From NCBI GenBank assembly GCA_047973225.1, contig JBKEBQ010000035.1, forward strand, positions 1-64,000: a DNA stretch of 64,000 bases, in the 5' to 3' direction. Below are positions 17,797 through 25,332 of the stretch, piece after piece. Numbering within the stretch: the first letter of the stretch is position 1; each line of letters begins with the position of its first letter. The translations under genes and the position numbers were made by a program. The notes under the pieces were generated by a model. That model was not told the DNA's origin and searched no databases. It saw only the letters and a list, made by a program, of their open reading frames with translations. Origin of the DNA: JBKEBQ01 sp047973225 (GTDB lineage: Bacteria > Bacillota_I > Bacilli_A > Erysipelotrichales > Erysipelotrichaceae).

Positions 17797-20700
17797 CTAT
17801 TCTTTATCACGGTTATTTTTCAATTGCAAACTCACGTTAATAAACTCACTCATAACATTTAGAAAATCCTTTGTTTTTGGCATGGTAGCACTAATTTGTT
17901 GGTTGGTATAGCGTATTTGTAAATCTTTTGATAGCGTTGTTGCTAATGCAAACAACTTAATTCCATCAGTTTGCATGCTCCATTGTTTGGTAAAGATCAC
18001 TTGTAATGTTTTTTTGACTTCTTTTATTGTTTCCACATGTTTCATATTCATTAAAATATCAAAATGCTTCTTTTGAAACAACGAAGCAACAGCCTTAGGA
18101 AGACTTCCATATACATCCTGTGTATCCCTTTGTAGTTGCAACAATGCCTTTACACTTTTCACCTTCTCAATTTGTTGGTAAAGGGTGATTTTTTCATAGT
18201 CTTCTTCTTCAAAGTGTTCTGGAATGTAGGCATCAATTTTAATGTTTGCACGTTTGGTTTCTGTTTGCTCATGCACCACTGTTTCACCTTTACTCTCTTT
18301 AATTGCGTCGTGAAGCATTTCCATATACATATCAATTCCTACTGTATCAATAAAGCCCGCTTGCTTTGGACCTAACATTTCCCCCGCACCACGAATCGTC
18401 AAATCACGCAAAGCAATTTGATAACCAGATCCTAATTTCGCAAATTCTTTCATCGTCTTTAAACGCTTTGTTGCAATTTCACTCAATTGTTTATTGGGTG
18501 CATACATTAAATAAGCGTATGCCAAGCGATCACTTCTGCCAACACGACCCTTGATTTGATAAAGTTGACTCAATCCAAAGGTATCCGCATCTTCAATTAA
18601 GATCGTGTTCGCATTAGGGATGTCAATCCCTGTCTCAATAATCGTCGTACACACCAAAACATCATACTCTTTACTTGTAAAGCGATACATAACATCCTCA
18701 ATCTCTTCTTTGCTCATCTGTCCATGCGCAACGCCTACACGAATCCCATTCATGTGTTTTTGCAAGGAAGATGCTACACTATGTATTTCTTTAACTTTAT
18801 TATACAAATAAAATACTTGTCCTTGTCGAGAAACTTCTCTTTCAATAATTTCTTTCACCAAAAGAAAGTCTTTTTCGACAACATACGTTTGGACACTCAC
18901 GCGATTGATCGGTGGTGTATGCAATTGTGATAAAGAACGAATCCCCACCAACGACATTTGCAAGGTTCTAGGAATGGGCGTAGCACTCAATGATAACACA
19001 TCAACACTATTTTTTAATTCTTTAATTTTTTCTTTATGTTCCACGCCAAAACGTTGTTCTTCATCAATAATCAACAGTCCTAAATCTTTAAATACAATAT
19101 CTTTGGAAAACAAGCGATGCGTACCAATCAGTAGATCAATCTTTTTTTCTATAAGTTCTTTTTTTATTTGGGTCATTTCTTTTCGTGATACGAAACGATT
19201 AACCACTTTAATCGTAATAGGAAAGTTACGAAAACGTTTTATAGTGGTGTGTAGATGTTGCAAACTAAGAATGGTTGTCGGACATAAAAAAGCTACCTGC
19301 TTATTGTCCATAATGGCTTTAAAAGCTCCCCTTAAAGCTACTTCGGTTTTCCCAAATCCTACATCTCCACAAAGCAAACGATCCATTACGACATCACTTT
19401 GCATATCTTTTTTAATCTCGTTTATTGCCTGTGTTTGGTCTTTGGTTAGTATATAATCAAAGTCTTCTTCAAATTGTGTTTGCATGGTATTGTCTTTTGA
19501 AAAAGAAAATCCTATTTTTTTCTCGCGTAACGCATAAAGATTCACTAATCGATCGGCCAAATCTTTTACATTTTCACTCACTTTGCGTTTGGTTTTCTCC
19601 CACTCATTACTTCCCAAACGATTCAATTTTACACGCATTCCTTCTTTTGAAACAAACTTTCGCACCAAACGAAATTGTTCCAAAGGGACAAACAAAATAT
19701 CGTTGTCTTTATATGCAACTTTCAAATAATCTTTATGAATTCCATATCGTTCTCGATTGATAATCCCAATATATTGACCCACTCCATACAATTTATGAAC
19801 AATATAATCGCCTTTTTCTAATTCTTGATAATGTGATAAAACTTCGGCATTACGAAACTTATTGCGATATCGCACTTTGTGGTGCACCACATCAAAAAGC
19901 TCTCGACTCGTATAAATTACTAGCTTCTCTTGTTTTGCAAGAAATCCTTCGCTCAAGGGGAACGTTTCAAAATGAAAAGTACAATCTTTTCCACATTGCA
20001 TAATCAACTCTTTTTCCAACTCACTGACACAAAGATAAACTTCATATTCCTGTTCCATTTTTTTTAAGTGCTGTAACTTTTTTTCTAAGGGTATATTTAA
20101 TATTTGTAACTCCTGTACTTGTGATACGAGAGGTTGTTTTACATCCGCAAATAAAGAGATGTGTTGTGCATGATGCACTGCTTCATAAAAGTCTTGGAAA
20201 ATGGTATACACGCTCAACATTTCATCAAACTTACTCATTTCTTGAATATAAGCGATATTATCTTCTACGCAGTGCTTATAGCTTCGTTTGCAATCTTCCA
20301 TATTACTGATCACAACTTTGGGGTTGTTTACATAATTCTTAATGGTATATACTTTATCTCTAAAACTATAAAAACTTCTAAAATATGGCACTTTTTCATA
20401 TTCTTTAAAGCGTTGCAGCTCTTCTTCTACATGCGGATGGTTTTCAAATTTCTTCTTCAACTTTTCTATGATAGCTGTTTGTTCTGTCACAGAAAACAAT
20501 ACATCACTTGCCGCAATGATGGTTACCTCATTAATTTTTTTTAGCGTCTTTTTACTTTCAATATCAAAAAATCGAATGCTTTCAATATCATCATCAAAAA
20601 ATTCAATTCTAATCGGCATATCATAATTCATTGAAAAAACATCTACAATTCCTCCCCTCGATGCATAGGTTAAGGGTTGATCAACGTGGGTTTTCTTCTC

Positions 20701-21165
20701 ATAACCACTCTTATATAAATTCTTCTTTAATCCTTCAAACGATAAGGAATCATGCACCTTTATGTGTAAACAATGTTCATCAAATACCTTTGGGTTTGCT
20801 AAAAAGCTCGTATAAGCACTAATGTGTGTAATCACCACTTTCGGTGCTTGCGTACGCAAGGTGTATAAGACTTCCACCTTATTCGCAATAATTTCATTAG
20901 ATGTAGATAATGCTTCAATACGCATACTCTCTTCTACACTAAAAAGCAGCACATCATCTTTTAGCAGGGGGCTGAGCACTTCATAAAGTTTTTGTGCTGT
21001 ATATACATTGTGTTTAACGATAATCAGCGCTTGTTTTTCTTTTTGATAACAAAACGCAATCATTAAGGCTTCTTCAATAAGACTTATATTGCCTAGATGT
21101 TGCTTTGCATTTCCATAAGCAAGAAAGGCTTCATTATTTTTAAAAAAATCTAGCAATTGCTTCAT
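17797..21165 (-). CDS. mfd: Transcription-repair coupling factor Mfd
   Basis: 1122 residues. Recognises RNA polymerase stalled at lesions, pushes it off and recruits UvrA. Visible parts: the UvrB-like N-terminal region; the polymerase-interacting CarD-like domain beginning YQELEKGDYIVHKLYGVGQY; and the RecG-like translocase with Walker A CGDVGFGKTEVALRGA, the DEEQ box IIDEEQRFGVEHKE and motif VI GRVGRSDRLAYAYL. The ATG at 21165 follows GAGGTGG; a GTG two codons earlier overlaps that site. Confidence 0.98.
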   Translation of the reverse strand: MKQLLDFFKNNEAFLAYGNAKQHLGNISLIEEALMIAFCYQKEKQALIIVKHNVYTAQKLYEVLSPLLKDDVLLFSVEESMRIEALSTSNEIIANKVEVLYTLRTQAPKVVITHISAYTSFLANPKVFDEHCLHIKVHDSLSFEGLKKNLYKSGYEKKTHVDQPLTYASRGGIVDVFSMNYDMPIRIEFFDDDIESIRFFDIESKKTLKKINEVTIIAASDVLFSVTEQTAIIEKLKKKFENHPHVEEELQRFKEYEKVPYFRSFYSFRDKVYTIKNYVNNPKVVISNMEDCKRSYKHCVEDNIAYIQEMSKFDEMLSVYTIFQDFYEAVHHAQHISLFADVKQPLVSQVQELQILNIPLEKKLQHLKKMEQEYEVYLCVSELEKELIMQCGKDCTFHFETFPLSEGFLAKQEKLVIYTSRELFDVVHHKVRYRNKFRNAEVLSHYQELEKGDYIVHKLYGVGQYIGIINRERYGIHKDYLKVAYKDNDILFVPLEQFRLVRKFVSKEGMRVKLNRLGSNEWEKTKRKVSENVKDLADRLVNLYALREKKIGFSFSKDNTMQTQFEEDFDYILTKDQTQAINEIKKDMQSDVVMDRLLCGDVGFGKTEVALRGAFKAIMDNKQVAFLCPTTILSLQHLHTTIKRFRNFPITIKVVNRFVSRKEMTQIKKELIEKKIDLLIGTHRLFSKDIVFKDLGLLIIDEEQRFGVEHKEKIKELKNSVDVLSLSATPIPRTLQMSLVGIRSLSQLHTPPINRVSVQTYVVEKDFLLVKEIIEREVSRQGQVFYLYNKVKEIHSVASSLQKHMNGIRVGVAHGQMSKEEIEDVMYRFTSKEYDVLVCTTIIETGIDIPNANTILIEDADTFGLSQLYQIKGRVGRSDRLAYAYLMYAPNKQLSEIATKRLKTMKEFAKLGSGYQIALRDLTIRGAGEMLGPKQAGFIDTVGIDMYMEMLHDAIKESKGETVVHEQTETKRANIKIDAYIPEHFEEEDYEKITLYQQIEKVKSVKALLQLQRDTQDVYGSLPKAVASLFQKKHFDILMNMKHVETIKEVKKTLQVIFTKQWSMQTDGIKLFALATTLSKDLQIRYTNQQISATMPKTKDFLNVMSEFINVSLQLKNNRDKE

Positions 21166-21191
21166 AACCACCTCTTATTCTATACCTTTGT

Positions 21192-21752
21192 TTATTTACC
21201 GTTGTAATCTTGCATTACTTTTTCAAAATCTTCGTGAACAAAAGCAATGGCTGCTTTTGCAGCATTTGTTATACCTGTTTCAAACGCTGCTTTATCTTCT
21301 TTAGAAACTTTACCTAAGACATAGTCTATGGTGGGAATACGCGCATCTTTATCAATCCCAATACGAATGCGCTTAAGCTCTTGGCTACCTATGTGCTGCA
21401 TAATATTTTTCATGCCTTTTTGACCACCAGAACTACCTTTTTTTCGTAGACGAAGTTGTCCTGTTGCTAAGTCCAAATCATCATACATTACAAGAATATC
21501 TTGCGGATCAATATCAAAATAGTCCATCATCTTTTGCACACATTCCCCCGATAAATTCATATAGGTTTGTGGCTTTAATAAATATACTTTTTCACCTTTG
21601 ATCCTTGCTTTTGTATATACTCCTTTAAACTTTTTTTGATCATATGTTATATGTAATATTTTCGCAATTTCATCCATTGCCATAAATCCAGCATTGTGGC
21701 GTGTCTTTTCATATTCCACTCCTGGATTTCCAAGTCCTACAATTAATTTCAT
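21192..21752 (-). CDS. pth: Peptidyl-tRNA hydrolase
   Basis: 186 residues, standard length. Releases tRNA from dropped peptidyl-tRNA. Active-site residues are all visible: Asn10 (GLGNPGVEYEKTRHNAG), His20, Asp93 in MYDDLDL and Asn113 in KGMKNI. The gene lies 26 bases before mfd and two bases after the small gene upstream, in a conserved housekeeping run. Confidence 0.97.
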   Translation of the reverse strand: MKLIVGLGNPGVEYEKTRHNAGFMAMDEIAKILHITYDQKKFKGVYTKARIKGEKVYLLKPQTYMNLSGECVQKMMDYFDIDPQDILVMYDDLDLATGQLRLRKKGSSGGQKGMKNIMQHIGSQELKRIRIGIDKDARIPTIDYVLGKVSKEDKAAFETGITNAAKAAIAFVHEDFEKVMQDYNGK

Positions 21753-21754
21753 CG

Positions 21755-22012
21755 CTATCCATTTAACCTCTTATTTTTTACTCTTTCTATTTCATTTTTT
21801 ATCTGTGAATATTGCACACAAATAATTTCATTGATTTCTTCAATACTTAAGCGTTTGTTTGCGACAATAGAAAGCGACAAATCACTTTGCACAATCACCG
21901 ATATTTGTCCTTCTTTCAAACGAATGGAACGAATCAAATCATAAATCAATTCTTCGGGATTTTTACTCCCCGTATATCTACTTGTAATTACTACTCTTTC
22001 TTTTGTTGCCAC
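21755..22012 (-). CDS. Small protein of unknown function upstream of pth
   Basis: 85 residues, no signal or membrane segment. A compact alpha/beta pattern (VVITSRYTGSKNPEELIYDL, ISVIVQSDLSLSIVANKRLS) and a charged C-terminal helix. It is two bases from pth, so it heads the pth-mfd-rqcP transcript. It is not the L25/Ctc protein found there in Bacillus and I recognise no family. Confidence 0.65.
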   Translation of the reverse strand: MATKERVVITSRYTGSKNPEELIYDLIRSIRLKEGQISVIVQSDLSLSIVANKRLSIEEINEIICVQYSQIKNEIERVKNKRLNG

Positions 22013-22175
22013 AAATATCCTTCTTTCTCTTTTTTTATTTTACTATAATGTCCTGACTTTTTCTATTTTTATAACATAATTCTTTTCTAAAGTATGGGTG
22101 GTACTATGTCAAGAAAGTGGACAACCTAATCGTAGACACTTTCTAATTGTTTAATAAATAATAATTTTTAATATA

Positions 22176-22512
22176 TTAATTTGGTGAAATATATCCGCAA
22201 TGTGAATGAATTCTCACAGTGTTATAAAATGCTTCAATATATTCAAATACTAATTGGTATGCTTGTTGATAGTTTTGAATACGATGTGGTGTCAGCCACT
22301 CTCTTTTGATTAAAGAATGGAATGATTCAATACATGCATTGTCATACGCTACTCCTTTATTTGAATAGCTTCTTATCATATCTTTACATAATTCTTGATA
22401 CAGTTGACTCACAAAGTGGCTTCCTCGATCACTCTGTATCACTAAGGCTTTCACCCTTGGTGCATCTACAATTGCCCATTGCAAGCAGGTCAATACAACA
22501 TGTTTCGTTATG
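22176..22512 (-). mobile_element. IS3-family transposase fragment (orfB C-terminus)
   Basis: An open frame of about 105 residues carries the second half of an IS3-type DDE integrase: SDRGSHFVSQLYQ holds the second Asp and DNACIESFHSLIKREW the catalytic Glu. The first Asp, the helix-turn-helix orfA and the N-terminal half are gone. The match begins at about 22512, where a leucine-rich VVLTCLQWAI joins unrelated sequence. At 22108-22142 AGAAAGTG and CACTTTCT are inverted and may be part of an IS end. The fragment cannot transpose. Confidence 0.8.
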
Positions 22513-22531
22513 ATATATTTTAATATTTCCT

Positions 22532-22669
22532 CTATTTTATGTCTTTTAAATCAACAAATTTATCCTTTGTCTCGGCAGCAATTGGAGCACTAAATATCGA
22601 AGTTGTAGCAACTAAACAGAATCCCATGCTAACGATTAAGATTCTTCTTACATATCTGCATATTTTCAT
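22532..22669 (-). CDS. Short secreted peptide or truncated exported protein
   Basis: 45 residues behind a near-perfect AAAGGAGG site. The product is almost entirely a signal peptide (Arg-Arg, a hydrophobic core, likely cleavage after PIAA) leaving a mature peptide of about 15 residues, ETKDKFVDLKDIK. The IS3 remnant begins about 20 bases after the stop. Either a larger exported protein was cut off by the insertion, or this is a genuine small peptide gene. I favour truncation. Confidence 0.5.
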   Translation of the reverse strand: MKICRYVRRILIVSMGFCLVATTSIFSAPIAAETKDKFVDLKDIK

Positions 22670-22854
22670 ATACTTTCCTCCTTTCAATGATTATAAAAGA
22701 GCGCTTCTTTAAATTCATATTATATAAAAAACAATCACTTTCAGATACACTACCAAAGTTATACTAAAAAATAGCGATTATATTGCATGCTTCAAAATTA
22801 TTTAGGATAATTTGTGTATTTTGTGTTACGCTTCAGCAATTGTTGCATGTAAAG

Positions 22855-22893
22855 AAAAAGTATACCTAGCTGCATCTCTTTGGTACACTTTTA
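22855..22893 (-). terminator. Terminator after the SEDS gene
   Basis: Arms GTGTACC/GGTATAC with one G-T pair, continued by A/T pairs and a T run on the minus strand, overlapping the stop codon of the SEDS gene. Confidence 0.6.
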
Positions 22894-24117
22894 TTCATAC
22901 ACAAAATCTGATAGTTTTTTTGCCCGTAAACTGATGTTCATTGCCATTCCAATCATAATCATATAAGACAATAAACTAGACCCTCCAGCCGATATCAGCG
23001 GTAATGTAATACCGGTAATCGGGAACAAGCCAATGGTCATTCCAATATTTTCAACTTGTTGGACGACAAGGATGGAGATAAAGCCAATAAGTATCAATTT
23101 GTCACGCGTATTCTTACTTCTTCTAGCAATTGTAAACAAACGAGCATTGAGTGCGAAACATAAGATAAGAATAATGCTTGTTCCCATAAAACCATAATAG
23201 ATACCAATGACGGAGAAGATAAAATCGGTATGTGCTTCAGGAATATCAATAACACTACTGCCAATCGGGTATCCTTGAAAGCCAGCAGAACCCATACCCA
23301 ACAAGGAATTATAGAGTTGCATTCCTTCTTTTTTAGCGCTTTCTTCAGGATATAACCACCCATAAATACGTCCTACTTTATAGTCTTGACCATCTGTGAA
23401 AAAATCATTAAAAGAATTAGGAAAGAAGTAGAATGCCACAACAAAAATTAAAAGTAGTCCAAATAATAAGATGGCTATGGCAATAATCCATTCTTTGCGA
23501 ATGCCCGAGCAGATGATCATCATCGAAAGACTTGCAACGATAATCAAAAAGATCCCTGTATCCGGTTGAAATAAGATAAGAAGTAATGGCAAGCTTGCCC
23601 ATGTAAGAACTTTACGAAATAAATGAATATCACTTTCAAAAGAATCTTCACTCTTGTTTTCATTGTGATCATGAATGATAGTAGCTACTAAAAGAACCAA
23701 AATGACTTTCATAAATTCAGATGGTTGAAACGTCCCAATAAGAGGGAATTGAAACCAACTAACAGCGCCATTAATAGGCTTTGCAAAAGACAAAGCTTGG
23801 ATATTAAAACGCACCAGCATAGCAGAGATAAACAAATAGACAAGAGCTCCTAGAAGAATAAAATATCCTAATCGAACAAGTGTAAAAAGATTTTCATTAC
23901 CAAAATACATAATACTAGCAATAACAGCCACACCAGCAAGAAAGAAAGCAATTTGTTTGATAATTACAGTATCAGGACTCAAGTAACTGGGAACAAGTGG
24001 AACGGCTGCATAAAGAGCAAGAATACTCGATATAAAAATCGAAAAGATAATGATCGATAAGACAAAGTCAAATTTTTGTGGTTGCAACACACGTGCTTTG
24101 GAAAGAGATTGTTTCAT
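22891..24117 (-). CDS. SEDS peptidoglycan polymerase, RodA/FtsW family
   Basis: 408 residues, about ten membrane helices. Builds glycan strands from lipid II with a partner class B penicillin-binding protein. Family signatures: FQPSEFMKVILVL, the catalytic-loop Asp in FQPDTG, IPEAHTDFIFSVIGI and the C-terminal GITLPLISAGGSSLLSYM. These do not separate RodA from FtsW with certainty; overall length and no obvious division gene next to it make RodA (elongation) more likely. It overlaps the upstream GNAT gene by four bases (ATGA). Confidence 0.9.
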   Translation of the reverse strand: MKQSLSKARVLQPQKFDFVLSIIIFSIFISSILALYAAVPLVPSYLSPDTVIIKQIAFFLAGVAVIASIMYFGNENLFTLVRLGYFILLGALVYLFISAMLVRFNIQALSFAKPINGAVSWFQFPLIGTFQPSEFMKVILVLLVATIIHDHNENKSEDSFESDIHLFRKVLTWASLPLLLILFQPDTGIFLIIVASLSMMIICSGIRKEWIIAIAILLFGLLLIFVVAFYFFPNSFNDFFTDGQDYKVGRIYGWLYPEESAKKEGMQLYNSLLGMGSAGFQGYPIGSSVIDIPEAHTDFIFSVIGIYYGFMGTSIILILCFALNARLFTIARRSKNTRDKLILIGFISILVVQQVENIGMTIGLFPITGITLPLISAGGSSLLSYMIMIGMAMNISLRAKKLSDFVYE

Positions 24118-24536
24118 AAGTGTTTCTCCATGTTCTGATGCAAAATGTTTGCTTCTTCAAAAGCTTTACCAATACTGATATAACCAAGCGATGCATAAAA
24201 AGGGAGTGCAGCAACTTGTGAGGAAAGGGTCAGTGTTAGCGTCCCTTCTTTTTTTGCAATATCTTCAACATATTGCATTAAGCTACTTCCATACTGTTTA
24301 TGGCGATGTGCCTTCAAAACAGCAACACGACCAATATGCCAAGTGTTTTGATGTTTTATAATGCGCAAAGCCGCTACCATATGATCGTTATCAAATGCGC
24401 AATAATGATCACAAAGCGCATCAATTTCATCAATTTCAATACTTGGATCCACATGTTGTTCGCACATAAAAACAAGACTTCGAATTCTCATAAGTGAAAA
24501 AAAATCAGATTGTGTAGTCGCTTTTCTTATTATCAT
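24114..24536 (-). CDS. GNAT family N-acetyltransferase (ElaA/YyaT-like)
   Basis: 140 residues. The acetyl-CoA site is the VAVLKAHRHKQYGSSLMQYV stretch, and the C-terminal FYASLGYISIG strand-loop is typical. The N-terminal half (LMRIRSLVFMCEQHVDPSIEID) resembles the ElaA-type subgroup. Start chosen at 24536 (MIIRKATT) behind GAGAGG. Acceptor substrate unknown. It is translationally coupled to the SEDS gene. Confidence 0.8.
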   Translation of the reverse strand: MIIRKATTQSDFFSLMRIRSLVFMCEQHVDPSIEIDEIDALCDHYCAFDNDHMVAALRIIKHQNTWHIGRVAVLKAHRHKQYGSSLMQYVEDIAKKEGTLTLTLSSQVAALPFYASLGYISIGKAFEEANILHQNMEKHL

Positions 24537-24650
24537 AAATAAGCCTCTCATATATGTAGGTTCTATACTATCATAAATAATGTATAGATTCTATCTATCT
24601 ATATAATTTATTACGTATCTTGTAGTAAAAAAAGAAATAAAACTAAAAGA

Positions 24651-25220
24651 TTAAATAATCAGTGTATACACTTGTTCATATAAGGGAATGATTTGGTTTA
24701 TCGCCATTTCAATGTCATGTATAGATGTTTGTTTTTTCAATAAATCATAAGCAGAAACGACAGCTTGCTGGAAGTCTTTACGAATGCTCAAAGGAACTTT
24801 TTCAGGATGCACTTTCATACATTCCATTAAAAGTGTTTGTAATTCTAAACGTTTCGCAAAGTAATAGTGTTCTTTATTAATTTCATCAATCAAAGTATGA
24901 ATTTGCCATTCTTGGTTATGTTGTGTCAACATCGCTTTACGAGCAATATCCACATTCTTTTCTTTTAAAATCTTTGATATTTTTGATATTTCTTCTTTTG
25001 GAATGGATGGAAATATCATGATATCGATAGGAAAATGATACTCAGAAATCATATCATTTTTTTGATATCCCGCAAGTCCCATCATATAACCTAAAGTTTG
25101 TGATAGCGCGCTATCATCAATAATTTTATAGTCATATCCTAGTGTATGCAAAGTTTCATAGAGAGCGTTGGTTTTATCAATGTGATCTCCATGATACAGT
25201 AAAATCGGTAATGGTGTCAT
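24651..25220 (-). CDS. DUF3783-like protein
   Basis: 189 residues, soluble. The N-terminal part (PILLYHGDHIDKTNALYETL through ALSQTLGYMMGLAGY) resembles DUF3783, a small domain of unknown function in Bacillota; the rest is helical. The start at 25220 has AAAGGAG seven bases upstream; the frame runs 23 codons further without a site. It stands alone between terminators or gaps. Confidence 0.6.
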   Translation of the reverse strand: MTPLPILLYHGDHIDKTNALYETLHTLGYDYKIIDDSALSQTLGYMMGLAGYQKNDMISEYHFPIDIMIFPSIPKEEISKISKILKEKNVDIARKAMLTQHNQEWQIHTLIDEINKEHYYFAKRLELQTLLMECMKVHPEKVPLSIRKDFQQAVVSAYDLLKKQTSIHDIEMAINQIIPLYEQVYTLII

Positions 25221-25295
25221 AGTTGCTATCTCCTTTGATAACTCTACTATACGAAAAGTAGTTTCGTTTATCAAGTGTTTAGAATACACGAGAAT

Positions 25296-25328
25296 AAAAA
25301 AGCAACATGATCATACACGTTGCTTTTA
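25296..25328 (-). terminator. Terminator after the P-type ATPase gene
   Basis: Perfect stem AAAAGCAAC/GTTGCTTTT with a 13-base loop and a six-T run on the minus strand, immediately after the ATPase stop. Confidence 0.85.
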
Positions 25329-25332
25329 AAGA

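Noticed and set aside
18905..19760. Long plus-strand frames opposite mfd
   Set aside because: They are shadows of the mfd coding strand with no start signal or family match.
22108..22142. AGAAAGTG/CACTTTCT inverted repeat as a terminator
   Set aside because: No T run; the placement next to the transposase fragment suits an IS end better, but only one end can be seen, so no terminal-repeat pair was called.
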